From positions 1-15,524 of the forward strand of contig CALCNS010000118.1 in the NCBI GenBank assembly GCA_937897315.1: DNA of 15,524 nucleotides. Direction: 5' to 3'. This document shows, in pieces, positions 7,762 to 15,348 of the stretch. This stretch comes from an uncultured Bacillota bacterium (GTDB lineage Bacteria; Bacillota; JAAYKD01). The translations under genes were made by a program, and so were the position numbers. A model generated the notes under the pieces. The model was not told the origin of the DNA. It saw nothing but the letters and a program-made list of their open reading frames with translations, and searched no databases. Numbering within the stretch: position 1 is the first letter of the stretch; the number at the start of each line of letters is the position of its first letter.

Positions 7762-8515
7762 GTTGAATCACCTCCTGTGCCAAAGCGGCATAACTTTCGG
7801 CCCCTTTGCTTTTAGAATCATAGAGGGAAATCGGTAATCCATGGCTAGGGGCTTCACTTAATCTAACATTTCGCGGAATGACTGCTTGATACACCAGTGA
7901 ACCAAAATGCTTCCTTACATCCTCAACCACTTGTTGTGCTAAGTTGATGCGGTTATCATACATGGTCATTAGTATGCCTTCTATTACCAATCCTCGATTC
8001 AAATGTTTCTGAACCAGATGAATGGTGTTCGTTAATTGACTCACACCTTCCAAGGCAAAGAACTCGCACTGAATAGGAATTAATACAGAGTCCGCTGCCG
8101 TTAAGGCATTAATTGTCAGCAATCCCAACGATGGAGGACAGTCTATAAAAACGTAATCATAATACGTTCGCAAAGAACTGACAGCTTCTTTCAGGCGATA
8201 TTCTCGACTAAGTTTTGCAACTAACTCCACTTCCGCTGAAGCTAGCTCGATACCGGCAGGAATAATATAAAGGTTCTTCATCGGTGTCGGTCGTATGACT
8301 TGATGTGCGGGAATTTCTTCCATGAGCAAATCATAAGAGTGAGCAATTAACTTGCTCTTATCAATTCCCAAACCACTGCTACTGTTTCCTTGCGGATCTA
8401 AGTCCAATAGTAAAACTTTTTTATTTAGTTGAGCTAAGGCTGCACTGAGATTCACAGCGGTTGTGCTCTTACCAACGCCACCTTTTTGATTGGCTATTGC
8501 AATCATTCTACCCAA
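7748..8515 (-). CDS. parA: Chromosome-partitioning ATPase ParA (Soj)
   Basis: ParA/Soj is a deviant-Walker ATPase that binds nucleoid DNA as an ATP dimer. It works with ParB-parS in origin segregation and, in Bacillus, modulates DnaA. Seen here (numbering from the 8515 start): Walker A KGGVGKST near residues 11-18 with the signature lysine, DLDPQGN (38-44), and Walker B FIDCPPS (about 123-129). Length is about 255 aa, as usual. The longest frame starts at GTG 8524; TTG 8515 (giving MGRMIAIANQ, aligning with Soj MGKIIAITNQ) has GGTGG about five bases upstream, and ATG 8506 is also possible. I prefer 8515 on homology. It is the first gene of the parA-parB-csd-cyuA-beta-helix operon, downstream of a promoter at 8622-8650 with parS in the leader, which suggests ParB-dependent autoregulation. 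Confidence 0.96.
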   Translation of the reverse strand: MGRMIAIANQKGGVGKSTTAVNLSAALAQLNKKVLLLDLDPQGNSSSGLGIDKSKLIAHSYDLLMEEIPAHQVIRPTPMKNLYIIPAGIELASAEVELVAKLSREYRLKEAVSSLRTYYDYVFIDCPPSLGLLTINALTAADSVLIPIQCEFFALEGVSQLTNTIHLVQKHLNRGLVIEGILMTMYDNRINLAQQVVEDVRKHFGSLVYQAVIPRNVRLSEAPSHGLPISLYDSKSKGAESYAALAQEVIQHEHI

Positions 8516-8597
8516 ATATACCACCGGCCTTTACATACATTGACTACTGTATTCGCGAAGCTTTTTTTGATCTCCTGCCCGTTTGTTTTCAAATCGA

Positions 8598-8613
8598 TGT
8601 TTCACGTGAAACA
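8598..8613. promoter_or_regulatory. parS: parS site, copy 2, in the parA leader
   Basis: This is TGTTTCACGTGAAACA, identical to the copy at 4369-4384. It lies about 10 bp downstream of the predicted parA -10 and 70 bp upstream of the opposite-facing M20 promoter. ParB loaded here could spread over both promoters. Confidence 0.95.
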
Positions 8614-8621
8614 TTGGCGAT

Positions 8622-8650
8622 ATCGTATCATATTCTATTGTGTTTTACAA
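8622..8650 (-). promoter_or_regulatory. Predicted sigma-A promoter of the parA operon
   Basis: On the minus strand, TTGTAA (8650-8645) and TACGAT (8627-8622) are separated by exactly 17 bp. Transcription would start close to the parS site and run through about 100 bases of leader into parA. The -35 matches consensus at four of six positions and the -10 at five of six. Confidence 0.6.
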
Positions 8651-8683
8651 TCCATACCTTATGAAACGAGGTTTGCATAAAAA

Positions 8684-8712
8684 TTGACCGACGGTTTGAA
8701 CTATGCTACAAT
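8684..8712 (+). promoter_or_regulatory. Predicted sigma-A promoter of the M20 amidohydrolase gene
   Basis: TTGACC (8684-8689) and TACAAT (8707-8712) are spaced 17 bp apart, with five of six consensus positions in each box. The gene start is 31 bp downstream with a good ribosome site (AAGGAGG), so this is a short-leader promoter diverging from that of parA. Confidence 0.82.
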
Positions 8713-8743
8713 GAAATTAAAGGATTAACAAGGAGGGAACATC

Positions 8744-9928
8744 TTGAAAGAACAAATTATTGCTAAAGTTGACCAAATGAGAGACGAGCTGATTGCTTTA
8801 TCCCATCGCATTCATGCCCATCCCGAAATTGCTTTCACCGAACATAAGGCCGTTTCCTTTATCAAAGAAGTGTTAGAACGACATGGATTTGAAGTCGAAA
8901 CCCCCTATGCTCAAGTCGAAACGGCATTCAAAGCGGTAAAAAAAGGAAAGGGATCCGGACCCAAAATTGCTTTCCTGGCAGAATACGATGCTTTGCCTGA
9001 AATCGGTCATGCCTGTGGCCACAACATTATTGCTTCTTGTTCCACCGGCGCATTTCTCTCCTTGTCGCAACTTATGGATCATTTTGATGGAGAACTGACA
9101 TTAATTGGTACTCCCGCAGAAGAGGCCGGGGGTGGCAAGATCCATCTACTACGTAATGGAGGGTTTGATGGAATTGAGTATGCACTGATGATGCATCCCA
9201 GTTCGGGTGATAAAGGGTTGGTCAATCGGGGTGGTAGGGCTGCAACCAGTGTAAGCATAGAGTTCTTTGGTAAATCCGCCCATTCTTCAGGCCCCCAAGC
9301 CGGAGTGAATGCTTTAAACGCGCTCATATCCACTTTTAATCATATCGATATGATGCGTCCTGCTCTACATCCCGGAAGTAACATCAATGGCATCATCACA
9401 AAAGGTGGAACGGTAGCCAATGCGATACCCGACTATGCTGCAGCAACCTTCTCCCTTCGCTCTTCTACTTTGTTTGAATTAGAAAAGCTGGCTGATGCAG
9501 TCATTCGTTGTGCTAAATCAGCAGAACTGCTAGTAGGGGCTCGTATGGAAGCCAAGGTTGGCGATATGTATGCAGAACGTTATCCTAATTGGCCTATGTG
9601 TGAAGCATTCAAGAACAACATGGAAACTTTGGGTATGGAAATGGTAGTAGGAAATCCTGTAGGTAATTATGGATCTTCCGATATTGGGAATGTTTCTATA
9701 GTCATTCCGGCTATACACGATTATCTACCAGCTTGTCCGGCTGGAGTAAATAGTCATAATGTTGCTTATACGGAATGCGCAAATCAACCCATGGCAGACG
9801 AAACTTGCTTATTGGGAGCCAAAGGCTTGGCCATGACCGCATTCGATATCTTAACCGATTCCACCTTACGTGAACGAATTCAAGAATACTTTAAAAAGCA
9901 GATTCCGGCGGAATATAAAGCAAAATAA
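8744..9928 (+). CDS. M20 family amidohydrolase/metallopeptidase (M20D, AbgB/aminoacylase-like)
   Basis: At 394 aa this has full length for the M20D amidohydrolases, cytoplasmic di-metal enzymes that remove acyl or amino-acid groups from amides. Examples are N-acyl amino acids, p-aminobenzoyl-glutamate and indole-acetyl amino acids. Motifs: HRIHAHPE (21-28), EYDALPEIGHACGHN (80-94, with metal ligands Cys91 and His93), GTPAEEAGGGK (122-132, catalytic and ligand Glu126/127), MMHP (149-152, His151), and a dimerisation domain around EFFGKSAHSS. The C-terminal SHNVAYTE segment falls where family members carry another His ligand. The start is TTG, chosen because AAGGAGG sits about eight bases upstream and no ATG is nearby. 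It is monocistronic, with its own promoter, and convergent with the restriction cassette. The exact substrate is unknown. Confidence 0.9.
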   Translation: MKEQIIAKVDQMRDELIALSHRIHAHPEIAFTEHKAVSFIKEVLERHGFEVETPYAQVETAFKAVKKGKGSGPKIAFLAEYDALPEIGHACGHNIIASCSTGAFLSLSQLMDHFDGELTLIGTPAEEAGGGKIHLLRNGGFDGIEYALMMHPSSGDKGLVNRGGRAATSVSIEFFGKSAHSSGPQAGVNALNALISTFNHIDMMRPALHPGSNINGIITKGGTVANAIPDYAAATFSLRSSTLFELEKLADAVIRCAKSAELLVGARMEAKVGDMYAERYPNWPMCEAFKNNMETLGMEMVVGNPVGNYGSSDIGNVSIVIPAIHDYLPACPAGVNSHNVAYTECANQPMADETCLLGAKGLAMTAFDILTDSTLRERIQEYFKKQIPAEYKAK

Positions 9929-9980
9929 AACGTTCTATCCTTGAAAAAGGCTCACCCTTTAAAGGGAGTTCAACTTAGGG

Positions 9981-10004
9981 ATTTACAAAAACAAGTAAAT
10001 TTTT
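9981..10004 (+). terminator. Weak hairpin with T-run after the M20 gene
   Basis: ATTTAC (9981-9986) pairs with GTAAAT (9995-10000), followed by TTTT. The stem is short and AT-rich, so it is at best a weak terminator. The nearby CCCTTTAAAGGG palindrome (9955-9966) has no loop. Confidence 0.3.
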
Positions 10005-10036
10005 GACCGACTCTCTTCAAGCGGGAGAGTAAAGTT

Positions 10037-10074
10037 AAGACCACACCGAAGGATTAAACCCTTTGTGTGGTCTT
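10037..10074. terminator. Bidirectional hairpin between the convergent M20 and res genes
   Basis: AAGACCACAC (10037-10046) is perfectly complementary to GTGTGGTCTT (10065-10074), with further partial pairing (GAAGG with CCTTT) inside. The plus-strand tail TCTTTCTCATT is moderately T-rich. It lies 5 bp beyond the res stop on the minus strand and about 110 bp after M20, where both transcripts would end. Confidence 0.72.
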
Positions 10075-10079
10075 TCTCA

Positions 10080-11540
10080 TTATGTATTTATTACTTCTTC
10101 GATTATTTGTTTTACTTTTTTGTTACTTAACTGTGTATGGAACGATACCTTATATCCATCAATGGTTAACTGATTGAAGAAGGCTTCTGCACATTTAATT
10201 TTTGCATTTTCTGTACCACGTAAAGTAGACTTATTTTCTACTAATTTGGTCTCAACTACAACATTTAATTCTTTAGTTCCATTGCTTTTTTTAACTACAT
10301 ACATAAAGTCTGGGCTGTAATTTTCTCCGACAATTGTAGGAATAGCAATGCTCGATTTTGGGATTTTACCATACACCACAACTTCATCAATTCCTGTTCC
10401 TGTCATCATGATGTTATCTTTCTCCAATGGTGAATCAAAAGCAATCTTATCATATAGGTATTTCTCTGAAGGAGTTCCTTCAACAAACATAGTGCCGACA
10501 GTTCCCTGCTTTATCATTTCTCGTGGAGAGCCATCTTTATAAGTTAATGCAGTTTCGGTAACAGGTTGTGTCGAACGAGCATAACGAAATCTCGTCTGTG
10601 TTTCTTGAATTCGCCAATCTGAAAAACTCCGAATAATATTGGTAGCTGAATACTCATTTATATGTTCTGGAAGGACTGTTTTTTCTTTAGCCAACTTACA
10701 CATAGCATCATGAATGACTTTAATCGGTATACTTGTCTGATTATTGATTCGTTTAATAAATTCATTATAAGCTAACGGTTTCTTTATAGAATAGGAAACT
10801 CCAGAGTCTTCTTGCAAATACATCTTTTTGCCATCTGTGGCTACTTCATCACGTTGACTATAAATGGTTATATTTCCGAAGGTATCACCTTTCCTAAGAA
10901 TGTCATGTAATGCTTGTGGTATTTCAGATTCCAAATCCGAATCATAAAAAAGATAGTATTTCTGATTGATTGTTTCCCATAGTTCTTTAAGTTCAGGATA
11001 TACGGCTTTTCTTATTTTAATTTGCTGTGATTTATTCTTATTTTTATCGGTGACCTTATTGCTATTAATGCCACTTGTAAACTCTGGATATTCGGCAAAG
11101 AAAGCATCTCTATTCTCAGAGCGAATTTCATAATTCCTGTTTATATACTTTTTAAGTAACAAATCTGTAAATAAGTCATCAGGGTCAATATTTCTTGCTT
11201 TCGCAACTTTATCCAAATCATCAGTGTTCAATACTAATGTCATTGGTAACTCACCATTGATTTCATCAACTAACTTTTGTGCAAAGTCAGCTTCTGTAAA
11301 ATCCACGATATAATTTAGTTTAAACTCCTCATTGGATATACGGTTTCCGTTTTCATCAACTGGAAGGCGCAATCCTCGTCCTACTTCTTGTAGCTTACTA
11401 TTTTCACTACCACTGGAACGCAATTTTGCAATGGTAAAAATATTAGGATTATCCCATCCTTCTTTTAACGTCCACTTAGAAAATAAGAATCTTCTTGTAT
11501 TATATGTTCCATCTTCATTACGAAGAGATATTAGCCCCTT
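10080..11540 (-). CDS. res: Res C-terminal part: helicase motif VI and PD-(D/E)xK nuclease
   Basis: This is the fragment after the in-frame stop. The second open stretch has no convincing start: the first candidate is a TTG at 11423 that codes a normal Leu inside AKLRSSGSE, with no ribosome site. It contains motif VI QEVGRGLRLP just after that point. Near the end it has a nuclease core with Asp at SPDFMYVV and ExK in VVVETKLVE (about residues 370-393 counted from the TTG), preceded by FDSPLEKD. The catalytic residues are intact, which suggests the interruption is recent. Confidence 0.85.
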   Translation of the reverse strand, partial: KGLISLRNEDGTYNTRRFLFSKWTLKEGWDNPNIFTIAKLRSSGSENSKLQEVGRGLRLPVDENGNRISNEEFKLNYIVDFTEADFAQKLVDEINGELPMTLVLNTDDLDKVAKARNIDPDDLFTDLLLKKYINRNYEIRSENRDAFFAEYPEFTSGINSNKVTDKNKNKSQQIKIRKAVYPELKELWETINQKYYLFYDSDLESEIPQALHDILRKGDTFGNITIYSQRDEVATDGKKMYLQEDSGVSYSIKKPLAYNEFIKRINNQTSIPIKVIHDAMCKLAKEKTVLPEHINEYSATNIIRSFSDWRIQETQTRFRYARSTQPVTETALTYKDGSPREMIKQGTVGTMFVEGTPSEKYLYDKIAFDSPLEKDNIMMTGTGIDEVVVYGKIPKSSIAIPTIVGENYSPDFMYVVKKSNGTKELNVVVETKLVENKSTLRGTENAKIKCAEAFFNQLTIDGYKVSFHTQLSNKKVKQIIEEVINT

Positions 11541-13049
11541 TTAATTATGAAGAATCTCATCTACTTCTTGGGCAATTGCCTCATCAGAATCACTGTTGTC
11601 CTGTGAAAAATATCCTGCATGGCAGGCGCTTATATCTGCAGCACTGGCTTTGAGATATTCTCTGTATTCATTCTCGCTATCCGGCAACTCATCTATCAAT
11701 GAATTCAACCTTTCAAGTAGTAAGCGTTCAAACATTTCCTTGAGATACGGCATCTTGCCGTCATCAGATTCTCTATAGGATGTAATATCATCAATAAAGA
11801 ATAGTGCCAGTGTTTTTATCTTGAACTGCCTACCGGAGAAATTCTGGCGTTCCGTTTCAAAGTGTCTTTGAATTGCCAGTTTAACCATCTGCTCCTGATA
11901 TGAAGAAGAGTAAATATCAGTGTTGAATTCTTCACCCTGAAACTTCGTCTGCCCGTTGGTAAGCTCTATAAAATTCTTTCCGATAGCGGATATAGTAATT
12001 CCTTCGAATGCCGGGTCAATGATAGACAAAGAGTCACCACTTGAAAGCATAAATGTTTTTGTATCCTCGCCACGTTTTTTGAAATGAAAAGTAGCAGAGG
12101 TCTTGGATACAACTGCAGCTAATTTTACCTTTTCTTCTTTTTGTGATAGTGGCTCGAAATGTTCCTTTGCAACACCCTTTATTAGATTCTGATTAAAAGA
12201 GTCACAGGCATTCAATTCGTATATCAGATTATTCAAGTCTTTGTAGGTAACCTTATTGTGACCACGCCCTACTGAGACTTCCGGAAAAGTTGCACCAAAG
12301 CGAATTATTATCTGAGGTTGTAATTCTTCCGCAACTGCTTTATAGGCTTTCTGATCTCTTGAGAACCTATGCGGTTCATCAATAATAACAATTGGCTTTG
12401 TGGCTCTGAGGGCATTAAACGGTCTGTAAAATCCCTCTACAAGGTAATCGTAATCTGAGCGTGTAAGCATATTGCCGTTTGTTAGCAATTGCATATTTAC
12501 GAGCAACACATAAATTTTATTAACATTCTGACAAGAGCCAGTTACGAAATCACGAACCGGGGAAGGCATAGCAAGAAAGCCTTTTTTCTTTTGTTTTGGA
12601 CTTTCCAATACACCTAACTCAATATCACTGTTGTATCCGCAGGCATCTGAAAAATGATGTTTTACATAGCTGTCAGAAATAAACTGCTTTGTTCCCGCCT
12701 TTATCGGCAAAGACGGAACAGCAATGATAAATTTGTTAAAGCCATAGTGTTTATGCATTTCATAGATTGTCTGCGTATACACATAAGTTTTTCCTGTTCC
12801 AGTCTCCATTTTTACATCAAGATTAAGGTATTCACCTTCATCACGGCAGCCACAATAATCGCTACGGATATTTTTCTGTATTTCCAGTATATTATGGATT
12901 AGACGAGCATCTTTGCGGTCAAAGGTAGGATTCTCATATGCAAGATGCGGTTTTGCGATTCTCACGCCATCCAATACGGTACCCAATGCATCAACAGCTT
13001 TCTGCTGATGTGTCAGCTCTCTTTCAAGTATTAATTCCAAAATCCGCAC
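11541..13049 (-). CDS. res: Res N-terminal part: SF2 helicase core, motifs I-III
   Basis: This is the 502-residue upstream fragment of the broken res gene. Walker A is METGTGKT (81-88), motif II is DEPH (224-227) within VIIDEPHRF, and motif III is the FGAT segment (251-254). THQQKAVDAL near the N-terminus is the Q-tip-like element common in Res and related SF2 enzymes. It ends at EILHN followed by TAA, just before helicase domain 2. Alone it lacks motif VI and the nuclease, so it should not translocate or cut DNA. Confidence 0.9.
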   Translation of the reverse strand: MRILELILERELTHQQKAVDALGTVLDGVRIAKPHLAYENPTFDRKDARLIHNILEIQKNIRSDYCGCRDEGEYLNLDVKMETGTGKTYVYTQTIYEMHKHYGFNKFIIAVPSLPIKAGTKQFISDSYVKHHFSDACGYNSDIELGVLESPKQKKKGFLAMPSPVRDFVTGSCQNVNKIYVLLVNMQLLTNGNMLTRSDYDYLVEGFYRPFNALRATKPIVIIDEPHRFSRDQKAYKAVAEELQPQIIIRFGATFPEVSVGRGHNKVTYKDLNNLIYELNACDSFNQNLIKGVAKEHFEPLSQKEEKVKLAAVVSKTSATFHFKKRGEDTKTFMLSSGDSLSIIDPAFEGITISAIGKNFIELTNGQTKFQGEEFNTDIYSSSYQEQMVKLAIQRHFETERQNFSGRQFKIKTLALFFIDDITSYRESDDGKMPYLKEMFERLLLERLNSLIDELPDSENEYREYLKASAADISACHAGYFSQDNSDSDEAIAQEVDEILHN

Positions 13050-13053
13050 ATCC

Positions 13054-15027
13054 TTAGTATCTTATATCTAGATTAATTTTTAGATTTTTCTCAGAATCAC
13101 GGAGCATTTTGACATTCGCCTTCAAGTTCTCCATTTCCACATAGTTAAAACTGTATCCGAAAAGAATGATATTCTGTGGATTAAAGTTACCCTGTGAATT
13201 ATATTTTTCAATGAGAGCCTTTATTGCATCCTCAGCCATACCAGGATTTATGAAATACAAATGATTACGGCACCAATATGCAGTATATCCGGCAAGATCA
13301 ACCATCTCCATATTATTGCTAAAGCCGTATCCGTCATGAACAAGCCAAGTGGTCAACACTGTGTTTGCTCCGAATTCATCATACACAGTGGTATTCGTTA
13401 CAAATCCGCTATTATCAAAGGACTCCATCTTATCTAATGTTGACTGGCTTACATCTTGTAAAGTGTAGTGCTTGAAACCGAAGTCAGTAGTAGTTTCTGG
13501 ATATTCTTCTTTGATTTTCTTTGCAGCACGAATAATTCGTTCTTGACCAATTTGGTCTATGGTTTTAAAGCCAGCTTTTTCTTCTTTGCTATTCTTTTTA
13601 ACAGGTTCAGGCAACTGAATCATTATATATTTTATTTTGGTATCATTTTCAGCATTCATATTCATTACAGCATGAGCGGTTGATGCCGAGCCCGAAAAGA
13701 AGTCTACTACAAAAAAACCATCGTCATCCTTGCTTGTGCATAAATCAATCAAGTATGAGATTAATGCAGTTGGTTTAGCAAAATCAAAAGGTATATCTAT
13801 TTTTTTTAATTCTGATGAACTCAATCTGTTCTCAAATTGTGATAAGTAGTCTCCTGGAACACTGCCTTCTTTATCAGAAAGCCAAACCTTATTATATAGG
13901 TTGTACTTACTTTGGTTTCCGTTTTCATCAAATAATGGAGATGAAGAAGTTTGTTTAAACACAATATTTCCATCTTTTTTTTCTCGTAAATATGATTCAT
14001 ATGTCCACTTCCAACAACCATCACCGTCTAAAGGGGTAACTTGACATCCATCTTCGATTCTATCCGGCATCGCAACTCCTTCTGGTATAACAAAACTCCC
14101 GTCAGGGCATTCAATCCAATATCTCTGATTAGGACGTGCATCTAATCCAGCCACATATATTCGTTCTTCTCCATAAAGTTCTCCTGCTCTTTCACCCTCG
14201 GTTTGCATATTTTTGTAATATGATTTTATGGTTTTCTTAGAGACTGGTGTTCTAAATTTCGTCAATGAAGAGATGTTTCTTGCATATACAAGTATGTAAT
14301 CTATATTAGGAGAGAAAAACTGCCCTTTACCTCCGCCAGATTTCATTACACGAGAAATAATGCCAACCAAATTATCTTCTCCCATGACGCTATCACAGAG
14401 AATTCGAAGATTAGCCACCTCATCCTTGCCTATAGAAATGAACGTTACACCATTATCCGCAAGCAAATCCCTTGCCAACAGCAAACGAGGATACATAAAC
14501 ATAAGCCATGCGGAATGAGAGGAACTCCCTCGGCTTGTTAAATCCAGTATATGCTTTGCATGGTCTTCATCTATGCTTAGTTTTTCAATCAGATCATTGA
14601 TAGTAAAATCAAATTTATCGTTGTAAACAAAATCATCAAAACCAGTGTTATATGGTGGATCGATATAGATGCACTTAACCTGTCCTGCATACGATTTAAG
14701 CAGATGATTTAATCCATCAAGGTTGTCACCAGTGATATATACATTTTCACTATTTGCATTTTCTGGAAGTGAGTTATGAACATCATCTGGCACAATAACT
14801 GTTTCCGTATCCAGTGATGCAAGCATTTTAGCGTAGCTTTTTCCGAGAAATTTCAATTCATATCCCTCATGTGAAATTTCAATTTTGTCTTTCAAATATT
14901 CCGAAAAGCAAACCATATCGAAGGAGCCATCTGGTCTAAAGCAAGATGGAAAGTTTTCTTTCAAAATCGCTATTTCCTTATCGTTAAGGGTCACGCTTTC
15001 ATTAGCTGCCATAATATCTTTAATCAT
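13054..15027 (-). CDS. mod: Type III restriction-modification system methyltransferase Mod (N6-adenine)
   Basis: At 657 aa, Mod is the DNA-recognition and methylation subunit that transfers a methyl group from AdoMet to adenine N6 in an asymmetric site. The order is beta-class: catalytic motif IV DPPYNTG (123-129) comes before the AdoMet motif I DFFSGSAST (442-450). The target-recognition domain lies between them, about 230-430. The longest frame begins at 15063, but I choose ATG 15027 because GGAGG lies exactly eight bases upstream. This start overlaps the XRE stop in ATGATTAA, so translation is coupled. The gap to res is 4 bp. All catalytic motifs look intact, so the strain is probably methylated even if Res is dead. 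Two runs of eight A occur in the recognition region (13800-13807 and 13975-13982 on the plus strand as T). Confidence 0.94.
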   Translation of the reverse strand: MIKDIMAANESVTLNDKEIAILKENFPSCFRPDGSFDMVCFSEYLKDKIEISHEGYELKFLGKSYAKMLASLDTETVIVPDDVHNSLPENANSENVYITGDNLDGLNHLLKSYAGQVKCIYIDPPYNTGFDDFVYNDKFDFTINDLIEKLSIDEDHAKHILDLTSRGSSSHSAWLMFMYPRLLLARDLLADNGVTFISIGKDEVANLRILCDSVMGEDNLVGIISRVMKSGGGKGQFFSPNIDYILVYARNISSLTKFRTPVSKKTIKSYYKNMQTEGERAGELYGEERIYVAGLDARPNQRYWIECPDGSFVIPEGVAMPDRIEDGCQVTPLDGDGCWKWTYESYLREKKDGNIVFKQTSSSPLFDENGNQSKYNLYNKVWLSDKEGSVPGDYLSQFENRLSSSELKKIDIPFDFAKPTALISYLIDLCTSKDDDGFFVVDFFSGSASTAHAVMNMNAENDTKIKYIMIQLPEPVKKNSKEEKAGFKTIDQIGQERIIRAAKKIKEEYPETTTDFGFKHYTLQDVSQSTLDKMESFDNSGFVTNTTVYDEFGANTVLTTWLVHDGYGFSNNMEMVDLAGYTAYWCRNHLYFINPGMAEDAIKALIEKYNSQGNFNPQNIILFGYSFNYVEMENLKANVKMLRDSEKNLKINLDIRY

Positions 15028-15253
15028 TATCTTTTCCTCCATCATGCACCCCATTAGGTACAAATTCTAAAATATCATCAACCTTGCAGTCTAAGACTTT
15101 GCAAATGGTTTCTATGCTCTCCAAAGACACATAGCTGTTGCGTTTAAGCCGGGTTAATATATTACCAGAAAATCCAGCTCTGCGTTGTAATTCTACATTG
15201 GATATGTCTTTTTCTATCATCAAGTGAAATAACTTTTTATAACTGACAGCCAT
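15020..15253 (-). CDS. Small XRE/Cro-CI-type HTH regulator of the type III cassette
   Basis: The protein is 77 aa, essentially one five-helix HTH domain with recognition region around residues 18-38 (ELQRRAGFSGNILTRL) and an acidic tail (GGKDND). It belongs to the YozG-like group of small XRE regulators often found next to Clostridial restriction genes. The open frame extends further 5' to 15427, but GGAGGT about five bases before ATG 15253, and a clear promoter at 15288-15316 inside the longer frame, fix the start at 15253. It is the first gene of the XRE-mod-res operon and overlaps mod by eight bases. By analogy with controller proteins of type II systems it may repress its own promoter to delay Res expression; that is inference. 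Confidence 0.88.
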   Translation of the reverse strand: MAVSYKKLFHLMIEKDISNVELQRRAGFSGNILTRLKRNSYVSLESIETICKVLDCKVDDILEFVPNGVHDGGKDND

Positions 15254-15287
15254 TTCACACCTCCACTTGTTTGTTGTATGCTTATTT

Positions 15288-15316
15288 ATTTTATCACGAA
15301 AAAGTGATTTTTTCAA
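15288..15316 (-). promoter_or_regulatory. Promoter of the XRE-mod-res operon with an operator-like repeat in its spacer
   Basis: On the minus strand, TTGAAA (15316-15311) and TAAAAT (15293-15288) are separated by exactly 17 bp. The spacer contains an inverted repeat, ATCAC (15293-15297) and GTGAT (15304-15308) with a six-base centre. A dimeric XRE repressor bound there would block RNA polymerase directly. Confidence 0.75.
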
Positions 15317-15348
15317 TATCGGGATGTAAATTTCACAGATATCCAGCC

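Larger units (their letters stand above)
10080..13049 (-). pseudogene. res: Type III restriction enzyme Res subunit, interrupted by one in-frame TAA
   Basis: Two long open frames (11541-13049 and 10080-11423) are in the same reading frame: position 11543 minus 11423 is 120, a multiple of three. Reading straight through 11540-11424 gives uninterrupted Res sequence (including KWTLKEGWDNPN) that joins helicase motifs of both parts. The only defect is TAA at 11541-11543, codon 503 of a 989-codon frame, which is a normal Res length. Res is the ATP-dependent translocase and endonuclease of a type III system and acts only in complex with Mod. The gene starts 4 bp after the mod stop. The longest frame begins at GTG 13049; TTG 13040 (MELILEREL) is a plausible alternative, with AAGGA about ten bases upstream. 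Options are a true nonsense mutation, a sequencing error, or suppression. I consider loss of restriction most likely. Confidence 0.85.

Noticed and set aside
8461..8680. Small plus-strand frames (64-67 codons) over the parA start and leader
   Set aside because: They run through parS and the parA promoter, have no ribosome site and end in low-complexity hydrophobic sequence.
9955..9966. CCCTTTAAAGGG palindrome as a terminator or attachment site
   Set aside because: It has no loop or T-run and no second copy or direct repeat was seen elsewhere in the window.
10080..11423. A separate 447-aa gene starting at 11423
   Set aside because: The start codon would be a TTG that encodes a conserved Leu in the middle of Res, without a ribosome site. 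The upstream codons continue normal Res sequence back to the TAA.
11541..11543. Selenocysteine or frameshift recoding of res
   Set aside because: The stop is TAA, not TGA, and both parts are already in the same frame, so neither Sec insertion nor programmed frameshifting explains it. The nearby AAAAGGGG does not need a slip.
15028..15063. Longer Mod with 12 extra N-terminal residues
   Set aside because: The extra codons overlap the XRE coding sequence and GGAGG is placed ideally for ATG 15027, not for 15063.
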